Part shown: piece after piece, positions 21,929 through 34,151 of the stretch | Layout: each line of letters opens with the position of its first letter | Position numbering within the stretch: position 1 is the stretch's first letter | NCBI GenBank assembly: GCA_029204225.1 | Contig: CM055095.1 | Coordinates: 37,908,597-37,970,596, forward strand | From: Diphasiastrum complanatum | Taxonomy: Eukaryota; Streptophyta; Lycopodiopsida; Lycopodiales; Lycopodiaceae | Reading direction: 5' to 3' | DNA: 62,000 nucleotides | Made by a program: the position numbers and the translations under genes | Notes under the pieces: model-generated | What the model saw: the letters and a program-made list of their open reading frames with translations, nothing else | What the model was told of the DNA's origin: nothing | The model's database searches: none

Positions 21929-23790
21929 GGAAAATTCTAAGTGTTTTCAAAGCCATCTTGATAAAGATGTTTATTTTACAGTACATTATTCAGAGCTGAG
22001 GCTGGATGGATGGAGAGCAGATTTTGGAGCTGGGACGAGCTCCCATTTTCAACTGTACTAGAATAAAAAATAACCTTCAAGGATGTAAAACAGTTTGTGA
22101 ATTTTTCTACTCAGGGTAGAAAAATAATGCATGGAAGTTGTGATTTGAGTGAGGACAAATACTTCATCTAGATTGACAGTGAAGACAACATAACATGGCT
22201 CTCCTTTGAGTACGAATGATCTTACCATTAAAGTCATTGAAGTACTTTCCCGTTTTTTATTTAGGCTTTCAACAACCTTCCAACCTTAAAGTGCTCTCTT
22301 TTATTCACTATGTATTATTGACGCTTGAGAACATAATCAATCCTCCATAGACGACTTCATTATGGCCAATAAAAGACCAAAATCTACTAAATGATATGTT
22401 CTAGATTTGCCTTGGATGATGAGACTTGGAAGGTAATCAATTATGTTATGGGGCCTTACATCTTAATTGCACATAAACCTTTCCTTTCCAAAAGAGCAAC
22501 CCACGGCCACTGCATACTGGTCTCTGATCTCACTAATGCTCTCTATCACTGGTTCCTGAATCCTGATCCTGAAGAAGGCCTAGGAGTAGTTAGATACGTC
22601 AGCACTCGTTAAGGATTCCTTTGTGCCATTGTATTTTTAAGTGCATTAATTTGTGGAAAGCAACAATTATAGATTGAGGTCATAAATATAGGGAAAGTTA
22701 AATTGTGAAGAGCATCAACTATGGATTGAGGTCATAAAGATAGGGAAGGCCCTTGGGTCCTCCGAAAGGGCCTCCACTTATTTTCGGCACTGTGAGCCAG
22801 CCAGCAAGCTACTGCAGCCAGGTTTGGGGCACAATGGTCACGCCCTTTCTTGGAAGACAAGTTGATTTCTTGTACTTCCTGGATTTAGCTGATTTTCTAT
22901 TTCTTTTAACTTATTTTATTGGTTCCTTGAAATTTCAAAGATGGTTAGTTTGTTATTGACAGCGAGAATTGCACTTGCACTTGCACTTTGAGTGAGTTTA
23001 TTTCTCTTGAAATTCAACTCTTTTTTACTCAAGTATGTAGCTTTTCTATCTACACATTTCTAGCCAAAAAATATTTTTTCTCAAATAAGTTAATTTTACT
23101 TCAAACAAATGTACAAGACTAAGAAAGTTAAATATGTCATTAATTGGACAATTTAATAAGGAGATAGCCTTTGCTATAGAAAACTAGTGCTAGGTTTATA
23201 AACTTGCTCTCTAGCAGACACATGAAAGAATGTCCATAATTAAGTGTGCTCCATATGTCCTGGAGTAGCAAAACATGGATACTACTTTCTTGATTAGCTG
23301 AATAGACCATTTTCAATTTGAAGAAGTTTCATTAAGAAGGATGTAGTCAGGGGAGTCAATGGTCTTTTGACATAAAATCTCATTCGAACTCAGCAATAGG
23401 ATTAGCCCATAGATGTAGTTGAGGAAAGGATTCCCAACAACATGGCCACACTAATTACAATTCTTATCAATCATGCCTTTGTATTTGCTCCTAATAGGAA
23501 GAATGTGTAACAACCTTTGAACTTGGCTTAATGTTCCTTATCCATTAATCATTTAGCCTATGAAAAATAAATAACTCCCCATAAGTATTGATGTGGAGTT
23601 TGTTATTAGTCATTGTATTATGATTATTCACAATGTTACAAGTCCAATTATGGGGAACTTCCACCTTGGAAAAGGTAGAAGGGATATTAGAGAGAGTGGT
23701 ATTATTGGAGTAATATTATTGAAGAAATATTATTAGAGTGATTTATCATATGGTCTAACATCCATCCAACATGCTGCAATTGAGAAATTG
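21929..23790. other. Tetraspanin 3' UTR then intergenic sequence
   Basis: After the stop, a candidate poly(A) signal is at 22062-22067. Beyond it no gene is recognised. Two imperfect copies of an approximately 60-bp unit lie at 22662-22750 (gattgaggtcataaatatagg / gattgaggtcataaagatagg). A 73-codon frame at 22391-22612 has no known domain; its end shares cctgaatcctgatcctga with 28570-28590. Confidence 0.45.
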
Positions 23791-23800
23791 GCGTAGCTGC

Positions 23801-23935
23801 CTGGCAACGGCGCCAAAATTGTAGTGCCTTTATTTCCTATCCTATCCTTAACCCAAGATCCAAGCACAGAAGCATCAAGGAGATGAAGTTAGTCATCACG
23901 CGAAGGTTTGATCCCATGAGAGCGATAGCATAAAT
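23801..23935 (-). mobile_element. Ty3/Gypsy LTR end and primer site, fragment
   Basis: On the minus strand the LTR-like end ...GGCACTACA (at 23820) is followed by ATTTTGGCGCCGTTGCC (23803-23819), the TGGCGCC-type junction typical of some plant Gypsy elements. The remaining LTR piece runs to about 23935, where it meets the Copia fragment. No Gypsy coding region follows. Confidence 0.5.
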
Positions 23936-24620
23936 CAAAGTAAACAACTATTCTTCTGAAAAATTTGTCAATAAAGGTAATGAAATACTTTGCATCTAGC
24001 AATGATGGAGTTTGCATAGGTCCACATATATCTGAATGAACAACATCCAACAGACCTTTTGTTGCATGCCTATGACTTGATCTAAAAGGAATCCTAGTTT
24101 GCTTTTCAAGGATGCAACTATGGCAGATAGGGAGATCGACTTTGCCAGAAGGATAGTCGAGATCAAGTGCTAGGGATTGTTTGGACATGTTTGAAACATA
24201 TGCATAATTCAAGTGTCCTAAGCGATGATGCCATAGTAATGCTTTTTTGACAAGAACAGAGGTTTTCAAGACTTGACTAGAATCAAAATAGCAATGTGCC
24301 AATCTATATAAGTATCCATGCCTCTTGCCGAGTGCAAGGATCTTATTACTCCTATCGATAATTCTGCATTGATCAAACTCAAACTCCACCTTATGACCTA
24401 AATCTGATTCTACTTACTGATAACAGATTTGTAGAGAGTTTACGAACATATAAGACTTTTGACAATAGTTTGAATTGATCATGCTGAAATCTTAATCTTA
24501 CAATACTTTCACCTTCGATAGTATGAGTGGTAAGGTACGTAGGAATGAAAAATCTCACGATGATTAGTCATATGTTGAGTAGCTCCAGAATCCAAAAACC
24601 ACGAATCATCCAAATTCGTG
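23936..24620 (-). pseudogene. Copia C protease, preintegrase and truncated integrase
   Basis: Read from 24620 down: protease motif DSWFLDSGATQHM, a stop, then an open stretch 24389-23889 with HHRLGHLNYA, CHSCILEKQ and the integrase entry LDVVHSDICGPMQ and FITFIDKF. The last 15 codons (DLCYRSHGIKPSRDD) come from the neighbouring Gypsy LTR sequence, so the ORF end is chimeric. The second integrase Asp and the Glu are absent. Confidence 0.85.
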
Positions 24621-24829
24621 TTTTTGTCTTTGACCATAAAAGCGCCTTCGTCCATTTCGACTTCAAGAGATGTTGTAACTGTATTTGCTTGATCAGGTTG
24701 CTAAGCTGCATTCTTCGCTTTGAGAGTTCGACAATCCTGGATCTCATGGTTATTGCGTTTGCGATACTTGCAAAACATCTTCTTCTTCGATGAATGTGGA
24801 TTCAATGATTGTTCTTGATTTTGACTCTG

Positions 24830-25425
24830 TTTCAGATTCGATGCAGACTATTTGGAGCCTTTTTGCTTCTGTCGTTTCGAGCCCTTGTTGACATATAGAG
24901 CATGAGACGAAGATGTAGACGACTTCTTCGATTATCTTCTTGCAGCAACATAGTGATAACTCTGGTAAGAGTTAAATCTAAGTGTGTCGTGATGATCATC
25001 ACCCAGTTCTCATATGTAGAGGGCATGCTTGAAAGCAATGTCATAAATGTGTCTTGATCGTCTATGACTGATCCGACAACGACCATCTGTTGCAAGAGAT
25101 TCTTAAACTAGTTAATATGATTCTGAAGAGAATCATTGTTCAACATCTTGAGTGTGAAGAATTTCCTTCGAAGATGCAACTTGGTAGTTACATCTCTCAC
25201 ATCATATAGTGAGCTCAGGATGTCCCAAACTTCTTTCGAAGTTTTGGCTTCAGCTACGTGTCCAATCTGCATATCTGATATATTGAGGATAATAAGCGCA
25301 AAGGCTTTACCATCCTTCGATTTCCACTTTGAGTCGTCTGTGTCGTCTTCAGGCTTCACTTCGATGCTATAACAACATCCCACAACTCGTTGGCGATTAG
25401 CAAGGTCTTTATCTTAAATTTCCGT
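24830..25425 (-). pseudogene. Copia C gag, broken
   Basis: Gag of the A/B/C family in two frames: 25383-25108 (KWKSKDGKAF, HVAEAKTSKEVWDIL, DVRDVTTKLHLRRKF) and 25095-24832 (TLLSSMPSTYENWV, TLTRVITMLLQEDNRRS). A frameshift and stops separate it from the protease. Confidence 0.85.
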
Positions 25426-25810
25426 AAATGATAATTGGATCTACAATAAGACCGGCTTTACTTTGATAATCCATCTGGAACTTTAGTCTGTCGATGTTAA
25501 GAGAGATATCGTGCTGTGGAAATGGATGCTCTGATACTGAAACAAATTGATTCGAACTGAAGAATAATTTATCACAAAAAATATCAAGTATAAGAGCTTG
25601 CGCTTTGATAGTATTAGGCCTTGAAGAATCAACGCTCTGATACCATGTTGGAAAGAAGTGTATAAAAGATAGGCCGAATAGAATCGAATAAAAAGAATTC
25701 AAACCCATCGTGCGCAGCGGAATAAAGTATATTTCTCTTTCTCTATGCATGACTACGCCTATTAATTTTGAACAAAACAATAGTGATAGAAATCACGTTC
25801 GATCTAAACA

Positions 25811-26950
25811 TACTGATGAGATAGCTTGCTTGGAGCCACTTCAACCAATAGAAGATGGCTTTGGCAATAGCTTGCAAAGGGCAAAACCATTAGTTGAGGT
25901 GATTCTTGGTGGAAAGAGAAAGAAGACATCACATGCTCATACACATTAGTAATTGGAATCATGGAGGGATGAAATATGATGACTCTTCATATGACCGCAC
26001 CTAAAAACTAATTTGCCCTTGGTATGTCATGTTGTGTTTTGCTCTTTTTAAATGTAAGTGCAACTTTGCAAATAACATTCTTTTTTATTCGATTCATGTG
26101 CTAATAAACTAATTAAATATTGTGTTGAAACAAGAGGATCTTCTTCAGTAATTGAGATGAATGAAAGCTGATGAAATTGAGAACGATTTCTATGGTGGGA
26201 CATGCTTATTGATGTACTTTTGTTGAATGCTTAATAAATTACTATCTTGGCCTGAAGGAGATATAATTACCAGTGAATGTGAAGTCTTTTCTTGTTGTTT
26301 GTTACATTTGCATTTGTTTATTTGTAAGGTATTATAATCTACATGCCTCCCAACAAAAATCTTAATTACTTACATTTGTCATCTATATTGACTTGTGTAG
26401 ATGTTTGTGATTTCATAACACAAGATTAGCTCACCACAAGCAGAGAAAAATCATTCGTCCTTATTTGTTTTTCTCATTTTCCTGTTGTCATGTGATCACA
26501 TTTTAATCCATTTTTTTGTAATAGCTTGTTCTTTCTTGTCATCGATGATTACAATTTGGTTTATTTTTTGGAGATTGTATATTTGTGAATTTAGTTTTGG
26601 TAAGTTTGGTGATATATTAGATATGTTTGACAATTTGCTTCAACGCCAAAAAGTCTATCATCATCACTCAATTTTTTTATCTAGAGTATATTGGATTCCT
26701 TACCAAAATTGACTATTTGGTTTTTTTTTCTTTAAGAAATAAAATAGGTATTCAAGATAGTTCTTAAGTTGTACATCAAGGCCATTATCCATAAATGGCC
26801 AACTCTGAACAAAGTTTTGGTGATAGATGGTACATAAAGGACATTTTCAAGATTCATCAGTTTGGATGATCCCAAGTACAATGGAATAATACTACACCAC
26901 TTATCCTACACTCTTGATCACTAGCTGTAAAAATAGACTTTTTAATATAA
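25811..26950. other. Intergenic, nothing recognised
   Basis: AT-rich. A 75-codon frame at 26485-26712 is hydrophobic with no family resemblance. Confidence 0.4.
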
Positions 26951-27520
26951 TTATAAAAGAGTAGTGGAAAAATAGTCCTTTTGGAAAGTCATGTGGGAGC
27001 TATCCCCACTATCAATCCATCGAGCTTCACTTGTGTTGGATTTTGATGATGGTATTGAGGTAGATGCCATTAAGGATGATTCTTTTTCATCTTCCTCCTC
27101 TTGATGTGCAATGTTGCCTTGCTTGTTACTCTTTTGCCTTCTTTTTCTTGAAGCATTCTGATACAAAGTGCCCCTTCTTTCCACAAAAGAAGCACTTGTA
27201 TTTGGATTTGTTTTTATTGCCTTTGTCCTCTGAGCTTGATGGTGCATCCTCCTCCTTGGCCTCCTTTTGATGATTCTTCTTTGCTTCATTGGTCTTCTTC
27301 TTGCCTTTGAATGAGAAGTTTGCCTTCTCATGTCCATCCTGCAATGACAAGGAATACATCCTAACCTTTGTATGTTGCATCCTACACTTTTGATGGCAAA
27401 ATTTTGGACCAACTTTGTGAATTCATCACCTAGGCCATTTAGGGTCACTTGTACTAGCTCATTATCTTGAATCTTCTCTCCAATAGAGGCTAACCCTTTG
27501 TTAAGAGACTTGATTCTGGA
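26951..27520 (-). pseudogene. Copia gag-protease remnant (family of the 44-kb copy)
   Basis: Minus strand, two frames. Gag end (LNGLGDEFTKLVQNFAI), zinc knuckle CFFCGKKGHFVSEC (CX2CX4HX4C) after a lysine-rich stretch, then protease WIDSGDSSHMTFQKDYF. In the protease the usual DSGASS reads DSGDSS. Both ends are lost. The closest relative in the window is the gag-protease at 43.9-45.0 kb. Confidence 0.82.
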
Positions 27521-27529
27521 GATGATTCA

Positions 27530-30500
27530 ACAGCTCCACTGTGTTTATGATTAATGCTATGTGTGTTGCAGAATGTAAATAGGTTTGAAATTTGTGGTGA
27601 TCAGTACATGTTTGGACGAATGTAGAAAGGAAGATCAGGGGGACCTTGACAAGGAGTATGAGGACAAATCTCCTTTGTGGAGCCAATTCAATATGCTTAT
27701 TCTCATGAGGCTTATTGATGTGTGGGTGTCAATTTCTTTTGAATGATCTCTCTTTTGTCATGAATCATGATAAGCAAAGGGGCCGATCTACATGTCTCTA
27801 TTCTTTTCAGTAGCTTGGTACGAAAAGTTTTAGACCTACCAATATACTTTGTTTGTTTACCAAAAGTTTGAGAATGCTAGCCGTTATATCAAGTATTTTT
27901 TGCACTTAGAGGCCTTACGGTATAGCAACTGCTAGTACTCTAATGGCATGAGGATGAGAGGAATCCGTAATGTATACAACACTTCTTTTGGCGAGAGCGA
28001 GAGGGTTGGACTGAAAACTACATTTGATGAAACAGGCACATGGTGACTTCCTTTGGCAAGAGGGTTGGACTGAAAACAACATTTGAGAATCACAGCCAAT
28101 GCACAATGCAGGTACAATGCACATTACACACGGTGACTTCAATCGAGCCCAATGGTTTCAAACTTCCCCCACATTCCATTTCAAAAGCAGCATTTATGCT
28201 GAGACCTACATTTCTGTGTGAAGTAGCGTGTGAGCTTGAAGTTTGCTACGAAGACAGACGGAGTATTTACTGTTATCCATGCAGCCTACCACACGCATAA
28301 TCTCGTAGTACACGGCGGAATCCGACCGCTGCGGTCAGAATCACTCACCTAACCTCTGGTCCTCTGCATTCATAATCCTGCAACCAATCTCCGTGCCCTT
28401 GTCGCTGGATTGATGGCTCGCTGCCCAATGCCTGGCCGATCAATTGGTGGGCTGTAGCCTGTCCAGTTTCGAGTCTCAATCCTATGTGCATAAATCCCAT
28501 GCGTGTAGCGTGGCTAAGATAGTGCGAGCTGATGAAGCTGCAGGAGTCACAATCACGATCATCGATTCCTGCCTGAATCCTGATCCTGAGGGAGGCCCAG
28601 GGTTCAGGAAGAGACAAGAGACTCAAGAGCATGATCATGGGCCAGTGCGTTGGCGGAGCTGGAATGTGCCCAAGCTAAAAGGTGATAAAGTGAATGGTGG
28701 TTGGGGCAGTCCAATAAGAGCCAAGCCTCATGGCCCCAAAAGAAGGACTCCATCGTCACCCCAAAGGTTTTTTTGCCTGAAAAAGCAAAAAAAAAAGATG
28801 AGAAACCTGCTCCAGTGAAAAATGGCCCTACTACCCACCTTCTCAATGCACTCAGCTCCAAAATAGTGAGTCGGTCCAGTCCATGTCTCCTTTGGGCATG
28901 TGCTCTAAGTGATTCCCCATTGAGTGATTGAAAAATGATGAACAAGTGGAAGTGGCTAGGCCACATGGGTCTCTGCCTTGCCAAAAGCATTTTTAAGTAG
29001 GTTTTGTGATAATAATAAAAAAGATTGGTTGTATTCAAGTTTATGTTATAATTGATTGTGAAATATTTGGGTGTCACATGGGTAGATGTTTGGAAATGGG
29101 TGCATTTGAACGTGATACTTTTAGGTCATTTGATTTATTGCATTGTGCAACTAAAGAGAAGTAAATGATGCATACCAACGCAATTAGCCATGGAGTATAA
29201 ATTATTCATTCATGGCATTTATATATAATTCCTTTGAAGATTAGATGTTGGTGAGTGGGATAATTTTTATGAAATGGATAACATATATGTGTCAAATGAT
29301 CAAGGCATAAGAGATTATTGGTGTTTATTGTATTTACAAAATAAAACATTGTTCATAATAATATATTTTTAAACAAGTTACTATAAATATAAATACAATT
29401 GTGATTAAAAAGATAAAATTAAATGCACTAAATATATTAGATTATTTATTTATCAATAATGTTATGTTCTTAAACAAGTAGTTATGAAAATTGTAAATTA
29501 TAAATCACCCGTTAATGTTGTTGCAAATGTAAATCAAACGCTAACATGGTTGCAATATGTAATAGGCAAGAGAGTGGTCGAGATAGATTTGAAGTTGATA
29601 TTGTTTGTCTAGATGTGGTCCAACTAACTACCATATACAATTGTACTATTTCAAAATTGTACTGCACACAAGTTTGAAGTGCATTTGAATTTCTATTTTG
29701 TGTTAGTTGCTTTTGATTTCCACTGTTCTGATCGAGCTTGAAATAAAAGCCAAGGAAAAATAGGTTGTATACATCTCACACACTTGTCAGTGTTGTATAT
29801 GCTAGACCATGTTTTTGATACCACACGGATTAGAAATTTGCATTCATTACTAATCCTACGAGTGATGTATTGTATGTGGCATTGTAACATAAATTGGAAA
29901 TTGCGTTCTAGTCATCATGTTCAAAGCAAAGAATCCAATCTGAAATTTTTATTTTATGATTTTATAAATTGGAGTCAAAATTTTATTTGTATTGTAAAAA
30001 ATTTATATATTGAAATTATTCCTACATATCTTTTGTACCAATGTATTGAAAAAATGTCATCTACACGATTCATGAGTCCATCTTCGATATCGACATTTGT
30101 GCTACAAGTTTCTATGAGAAATTTTTACCTCATATTGTTTTAAAAAGTGCAACGGTTTGTAATAGATCATCATGAATTAAAATTTTGCAATTTGCGTGTG
30201 TTAGAGTGTATGTCAATGGATTATATGTTTTACCAAACACATTATCAAAAGTGTGTCTATTGTATTTATGCATATCTTTGTTTGTAAGGAGAATGTACGC
30301 TGTCTTTAGCATGTACAAATATAGTACATACCATGGATTGTTTAATCAATCTATATCAATGTTGTTGTGTTGTGTCTCACATGATTTATTTAGCACACAA
30401 ATGAAATTTGCAATTTCTTGATGCATTGTTTGCAATAATTTGTAACATGTTGATAATGTGTGCCAAGAGGACATTTCAAGTTCAATGGCTTGTGATTTGA

Positions 30501-30637
30501 ATACTTAAGAATCACTTATGGGTCCAACTTGGAACATGTCACCACATATCATGACATCAAGAGCTCCAAAACATTGAGCTAGTCCACGTAAGTCCCGAAA
30601 TTGAAAGATCCTAGGACCAATAAAAAAAAACAATCCA
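27530..30637. other. Intergenic, nothing recognised; very AT-rich 29.0-30.5 kb
   Basis: An imperfect duplication of about 70 bp at 27985-28088 (ggttggactgaaaactacatttga / ggttggactgaaaacaacatttga). A near-palindrome gaccgctgcggtc lies near 28326. Overlapping frames on both strands at 28345-29077 have no known domain or splice logic. Confidence 0.4.
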
Positions 30638-30642
30638 TCAAA

Positions 30643-31460
30643 TGTTGAATTTCACACGTGTGGATTGTCCACTACATGTACTTGTGATCTCCTAAGGTGT
30701 GTAGATGCACCAAGATCAAGACTAGATTGAGATTCAAGATCTATCTTTGATTCTATGGCAAAAACACACTACTACATGCATTCAATCACTTCCAACTCTC
30801 ACTCACACGTGTGGGAAGTGTTCCAAAAGTATTCTAAGTAAAAACAAGCTGCTCTCCTCGAGTAGAGAGAGAAAAACCATCATGAGCTCTCAGGTAGAGA
30901 GAGAAAGCTAGAAATTCAATGACACTCAAAATCCACTCAATCTCAAAATCAATTAGATCCAAAAGGAGGAGTACAATGATACTAATAGATTCATGAGCTA
31001 CCACTATGCTTAACTATGATTGGATCACACTTTGCCACCTCTTAATCCTATTGGACCATTGATCCATGCACCTCTAAGTTCTATTGGACTATATTCAAGC
31101 ACACCTCAATTTTCTATTGGACCTCACAAGGTTCCACCTCTAAATCCTATTGGACCTCTTAAGCTTCATCAAACAAAAGCATGACACTTGTCTACACTCT
31201 AATTGGCACAAGTTTGGCTCTATTTTGGCTCAATATTGGCATTACAAGTGGAAATAGATAATTTGCCATCTATGCCAAATTTGACCCTATCAACATCCTA
31301 CACCTAAATGCTTGACTATGAAATTCTATGAGACCCCTATATCACATTTTGATTTACTTTACAATTCTCCACACGTGGGAACATCCTCCACACACGTGAG
31401 ATTCACTTACAAACTTCTATCATAAAAAATACCAAGCGAGATTTTTGCCAATTTCTCACA
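30643..31460 (-). repeat. 3' LTR of element D
   Basis: 818 bp, ends TGTTGAATTT...TTTCTCACA in plus orientation. It contains cacacgtgtg (30653-30662, again near 30811), a perfect palindrome with a G-box core, plus cacacgtgggaa and cacacgtgag variants near 31370-31400. Confidence 0.92.
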
Positions 31461-31586
31461 CTCCTCCTCAAAAAATAGCTTGGAAAGGTACTAGATCACT
31501 TGAGAAGTTTGTAAATCTTTTTGAGTGGATCCTTTGGTATGCATAAGAAGTGAAGATCAGCCAAGGGATCCATCATAGCAGCACCC

Positions 31587-34151
31587 TCACCATATCCATG
31601 ATAAGATCTCTTTGGTAGAGATCTCTTGCCAATGCCTTTGAAGAGTGCTCCACCAATATGCCACTATTATCATGGGCTTCCTCCATGCTTGATGATGATC
31701 TTTGCCTTGAAAGTTCCACTTGCATGATGGATGCACCATAAATAGAGAAATCTGAGGCTTCCAAGCCTCATAAGGATTATGGAGATCAAGATCATAAGAT
31801 GTGAAACAATGATGATTATCAAGATTATGCTTTCTAGTCCACATACAATGAACTATATCCATGATGGATCTAATCTTGATATCAAAGACTATCTTGATCT
31901 TTTTTAGGCTAGTTACTCTCTCAAGGATGTAAGTGTCCACTTTGGATGCTTCACTTAATCTCAAGAGGAGTTTACAATTTGCCTCAAAACATGTGAAAAC
32001 ATGATTTTCAAAAAAGTGAGTACCAAGCTCAATCTTGTTCTTACTAGAACCAAGAGCATACTTTTGACAATACAATATCTTGATTTCAAAAAGTATTGGA
32101 AACACATCTAAGTCAATAATGACATGAAACATGTCCATACCATAAGCATCATACAAAACTAGTATAGCTTTTCTTGAACTTTGAGATCCAAAAAATTCAA
32201 TGAAGCAAGATAGCATTTCAAGCAAAGGAAGAGTAGCATATATGAATGTGTTGTAGTAGATACAACATGAAAGATGCCCCTCTTTGCCATGTAAGGTGAG
32301 CCATAAAGACTCGGCCATGCATCTTGAAGATATTCTTGAAATCATATGAAGAAGAAACTCCTCCTCACACATTGGCCCCATCATAACTTGAATACCTTCA
32401 AAAAGGATAACTTGTGATGCTTCTTGAGAAGCCTTGATCTCGGCCACTTCCAAGATTGAATCTTCATGCAATATGACATCTCTATTCATGATCACATTTG
32501 AAATAGAGAGTGTAAAGACACTAAAGGCCTCCTTGATGGATGAGTATCCAATCATGACCCATGAGCTTGGATCATCCTTCCTTCTTGTTTCCAAGGGAAT
32601 ATGTGCAAAGCAAGCACTACCAAGTTCACTAAGGTGATCAACCTTAGGCTTCATCTTGAATAAAACTTCATATGGTGCTATTCCTTCAAGAGCTCCAATA
32701 CTCCTCAAAGCTTTGATCTTCAATGAGAATTTCTTCTCAACATATGCTTTGAATAATAAGGAATAATCATACACCATAATACTTGAAGAGAGAAGATATG
32801 TGCATCTTGTGTAATCCTCCTCCTTTGAAATATTGGAAATATAAGAAACATCAAGAGAGTTTGCACTCTCACTTGGATCCAATTTGTAGATGCCTTCAAA
32901 TCTTGATCCATATGCAAGGATCTCACCATCCTTCTTAATCACACAATTGTCAATATTGAAATTGGCATCAAAGCCACTATCAAGAAGTTGGCCAACACTT
33001 AAGATGTTCTTTGTAAGCTTTGGGACAAAAAGAACATTGTTGAGAAAGAGATCTTTAGAAGATGCAAGCTTCAAGGGAATAATCCCTACTCCTTCAATAT
33101 TGCACTCATGCTTACTTGCAAAGTATGTGGTCTTCTTGACTCCATCATAAGGCATAATAGATGAAAAAAAGTTCTTGGAGCCACACATATGTGAAGATGC
33201 TCCACTATCAATATACCATGAGTCATCCTTGTTGAAGGTGGAAGAGGAGAAGCTTGATGCCATAAGAGAGCCTTCTCCATCACTTGCAATATAGTCTTCT
33301 TTCTCATTGGTGATGTTGGCTTGATTGAGTTGATTCTTCTTCTTGAAGCAATTGGTGGCATAATGGCCTTTCTTGCCACAATAAAAGCACTTGATCATCT
33401 TCTTCTTGAGATTTGAATTAGAAGCATGAGAGGTATCCTCCTCCTCTCCATCTTGGTCTTTAGCTTTGTCATTAGAGAAGTGATGGTGTTGCTTCTTACT
33501 CCTCTCTTTGTGCTTGGCAAATAGAACTTTGCCATCATCATGATTGAGTGATAGCTTGTCCATCCTCAAGAGTTTGTACTCTTGTCTTGATTCTTCAGAA
33601 ATAAGCACACTTTGAAGGGCCTCCAAACTTGGTAGCTCCTCCTTAATAGCATAGGATTGGACAAGGTTGTCATATTCATCTCTCAAGCCATTGAGAATGA
33701 CTTGGACTAGCTCACTTTGATTGATTGAGTCACCAATACATGCAAGCTCCCTATGAATATCCTTGACTCTCAAAACATAATTAGATGCACTCTCATCACT
33801 CTTTTGACTACTTTGGAATATTTGATTTCTAAGAGTGAGGAGCCTAGAGGTGTTCTTCGCCTCATAGATGGACTCGAGACAATCCCAAGCTTCTTTGGAT
33901 GTAGAACAATCACCAATCTCCCTCAATATCTCATTAGAGACATTCATCTTAATGTAGTGGAGAGCCATCCTAGCTCTCTTCTTGTATTTTTGTACTTCTT
34001 GAAGGACTTGAGGCTCCTCCTCAATCCCAAGTACAATGTCCATCACATCTTGGAGTATCAAGATGGACTCCATCCTCAACTTCCATATTGAATAATTGGA
34101 AGTAGACAATCTCTCACTTGGTTGCAACAAGTATGAACTCATTGAAGTCAT
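31587..34151 (-). CDS. Gag-protease ORF of element D, polymerase domains missing
   Basis: 854 codons without a break. Residues 1-200: Copia gag (YSIWKLRMES, MALHYIKMNVSNEIL, LRNQIFQ). Residues 255-268: zinc knuckle CFYCGKKGHYATNC. Residues 311-321: protease WYIDSGASSHM. Residues 340-430: protease end and the region before preintegrase. Around 465-485 a scrap of integrase core (YVEKKF, KIKALRS) is joined to the integrase C-terminal block near 490-545 (APYEVLFKMKPK, CFAHIP, WVMIGYSS). The HHCC finger, most of the integrase core, all reverse transcriptase motifs (no YGLKQ, no YVDD) and a proper RNase H are absent. The last 300 residues match nothing I know beyond a possible RNase H-end scrap (KIELGTHFF). 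The protein probably makes particles and a protease but no DNA copy by itself. Confidence 0.8.
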   Translation of the reverse strand: MTSMSSYLLQPSERLSTSNYSIWKLRMESILILQDVMDIVLGIEEEPQVLQEVQKYKKRARMALHYIKMNVSNEILREIGDCSTSKEAWDCLESIYEAKNTSRLLTLRNQIFQSSQKSDESASNYVLRVKDIHRELACIGDSINQSELVQVILNGLRDEYDNLVQSYAIKEELPSLEALQSVLISEESRQEYKLLRMDKLSLNHDDGKVLFAKHKERSKKQHHHFSNDKAKDQDGEEEDTSHASNSNLKKKMIKCFYCGKKGHYATNCFKKKNQLNQANITNEKEDYIASDGEGSLMASSFSSSTFNKDDSWYIDSGASSHMCGSKNFFSSIMPYDGVKKTTYFASKHECNIEGVGIIPLKLASSKDLFLNNVLFVPKLTKNILSVGQLLDSGFDANFNIDNCVIKKDGEILAYGSRFEGIYKLDPSESANSLDVSYISNISKEEDYTRCTYLLSSSIMVYDYSLLFKAYVEKKFSLKIKALRSIGALEGIAPYEVLFKMKPKVDHLSELGSACFAHIPLETRRKDDPSSWVMIGYSSIKEAFSVFTLSISNVIMNRDVILHEDSILEVAEIKASQEASQVILFEGIQVMMGPMCEEEFLLHMISRISSRCMAESLWLTLHGKEGHLSCCIYYNTFIYATLPLLEMLSCFIEFFGSQSSRKAILVLYDAYGMDMFHVIIDLDVFPILFEIKILYCQKYALGSSKNKIELGTHFFENHVFTCFEANCKLLLRLSEASKVDTYILERVTSLKKIKIVFDIKIRSIMDIVHCMWTRKHNLDNHHCFTSYDLDLHNPYEAWKPQISLFMVHPSCKWNFQGKDHHQAWRKPMIIVAYWWSTLQRHWQEISTKEILSWIW

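Larger units (their letters stand above)
23936..25810 (-). mobile_element. Copia element C, 5' part only (same family as A and B)
   Basis: Minus-strand order: LTR piece 25646-25810 (ends TTTCCAACA, matching the last ~170 bp of the A/B LTR), primer site (gctctgatacca, 25634-25645), gag, protease, preintegrase and integrase start. It stops at about 23936 inside the integrase core (after RRIVVYF), where the Gypsy LTR fragment begins. The LTR homology ends abruptly near 25808. Confidence 0.85.

Noticed and set aside
28345-29077. Overlapping 97-, 124- and 157-codon frames on both strands
   Set aside because: Mutually exclusive, no domain, no splice logic; looks like GC-richer non-coding DNA.
31587-32500. 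Hidden reverse transcriptase in the C-terminal half of the element D ORF
   Set aside because: No YGLKQ, YVDD or DNQSAI-type motif was found in the ORF frame; only a short KIELGTHFF-like scrap.
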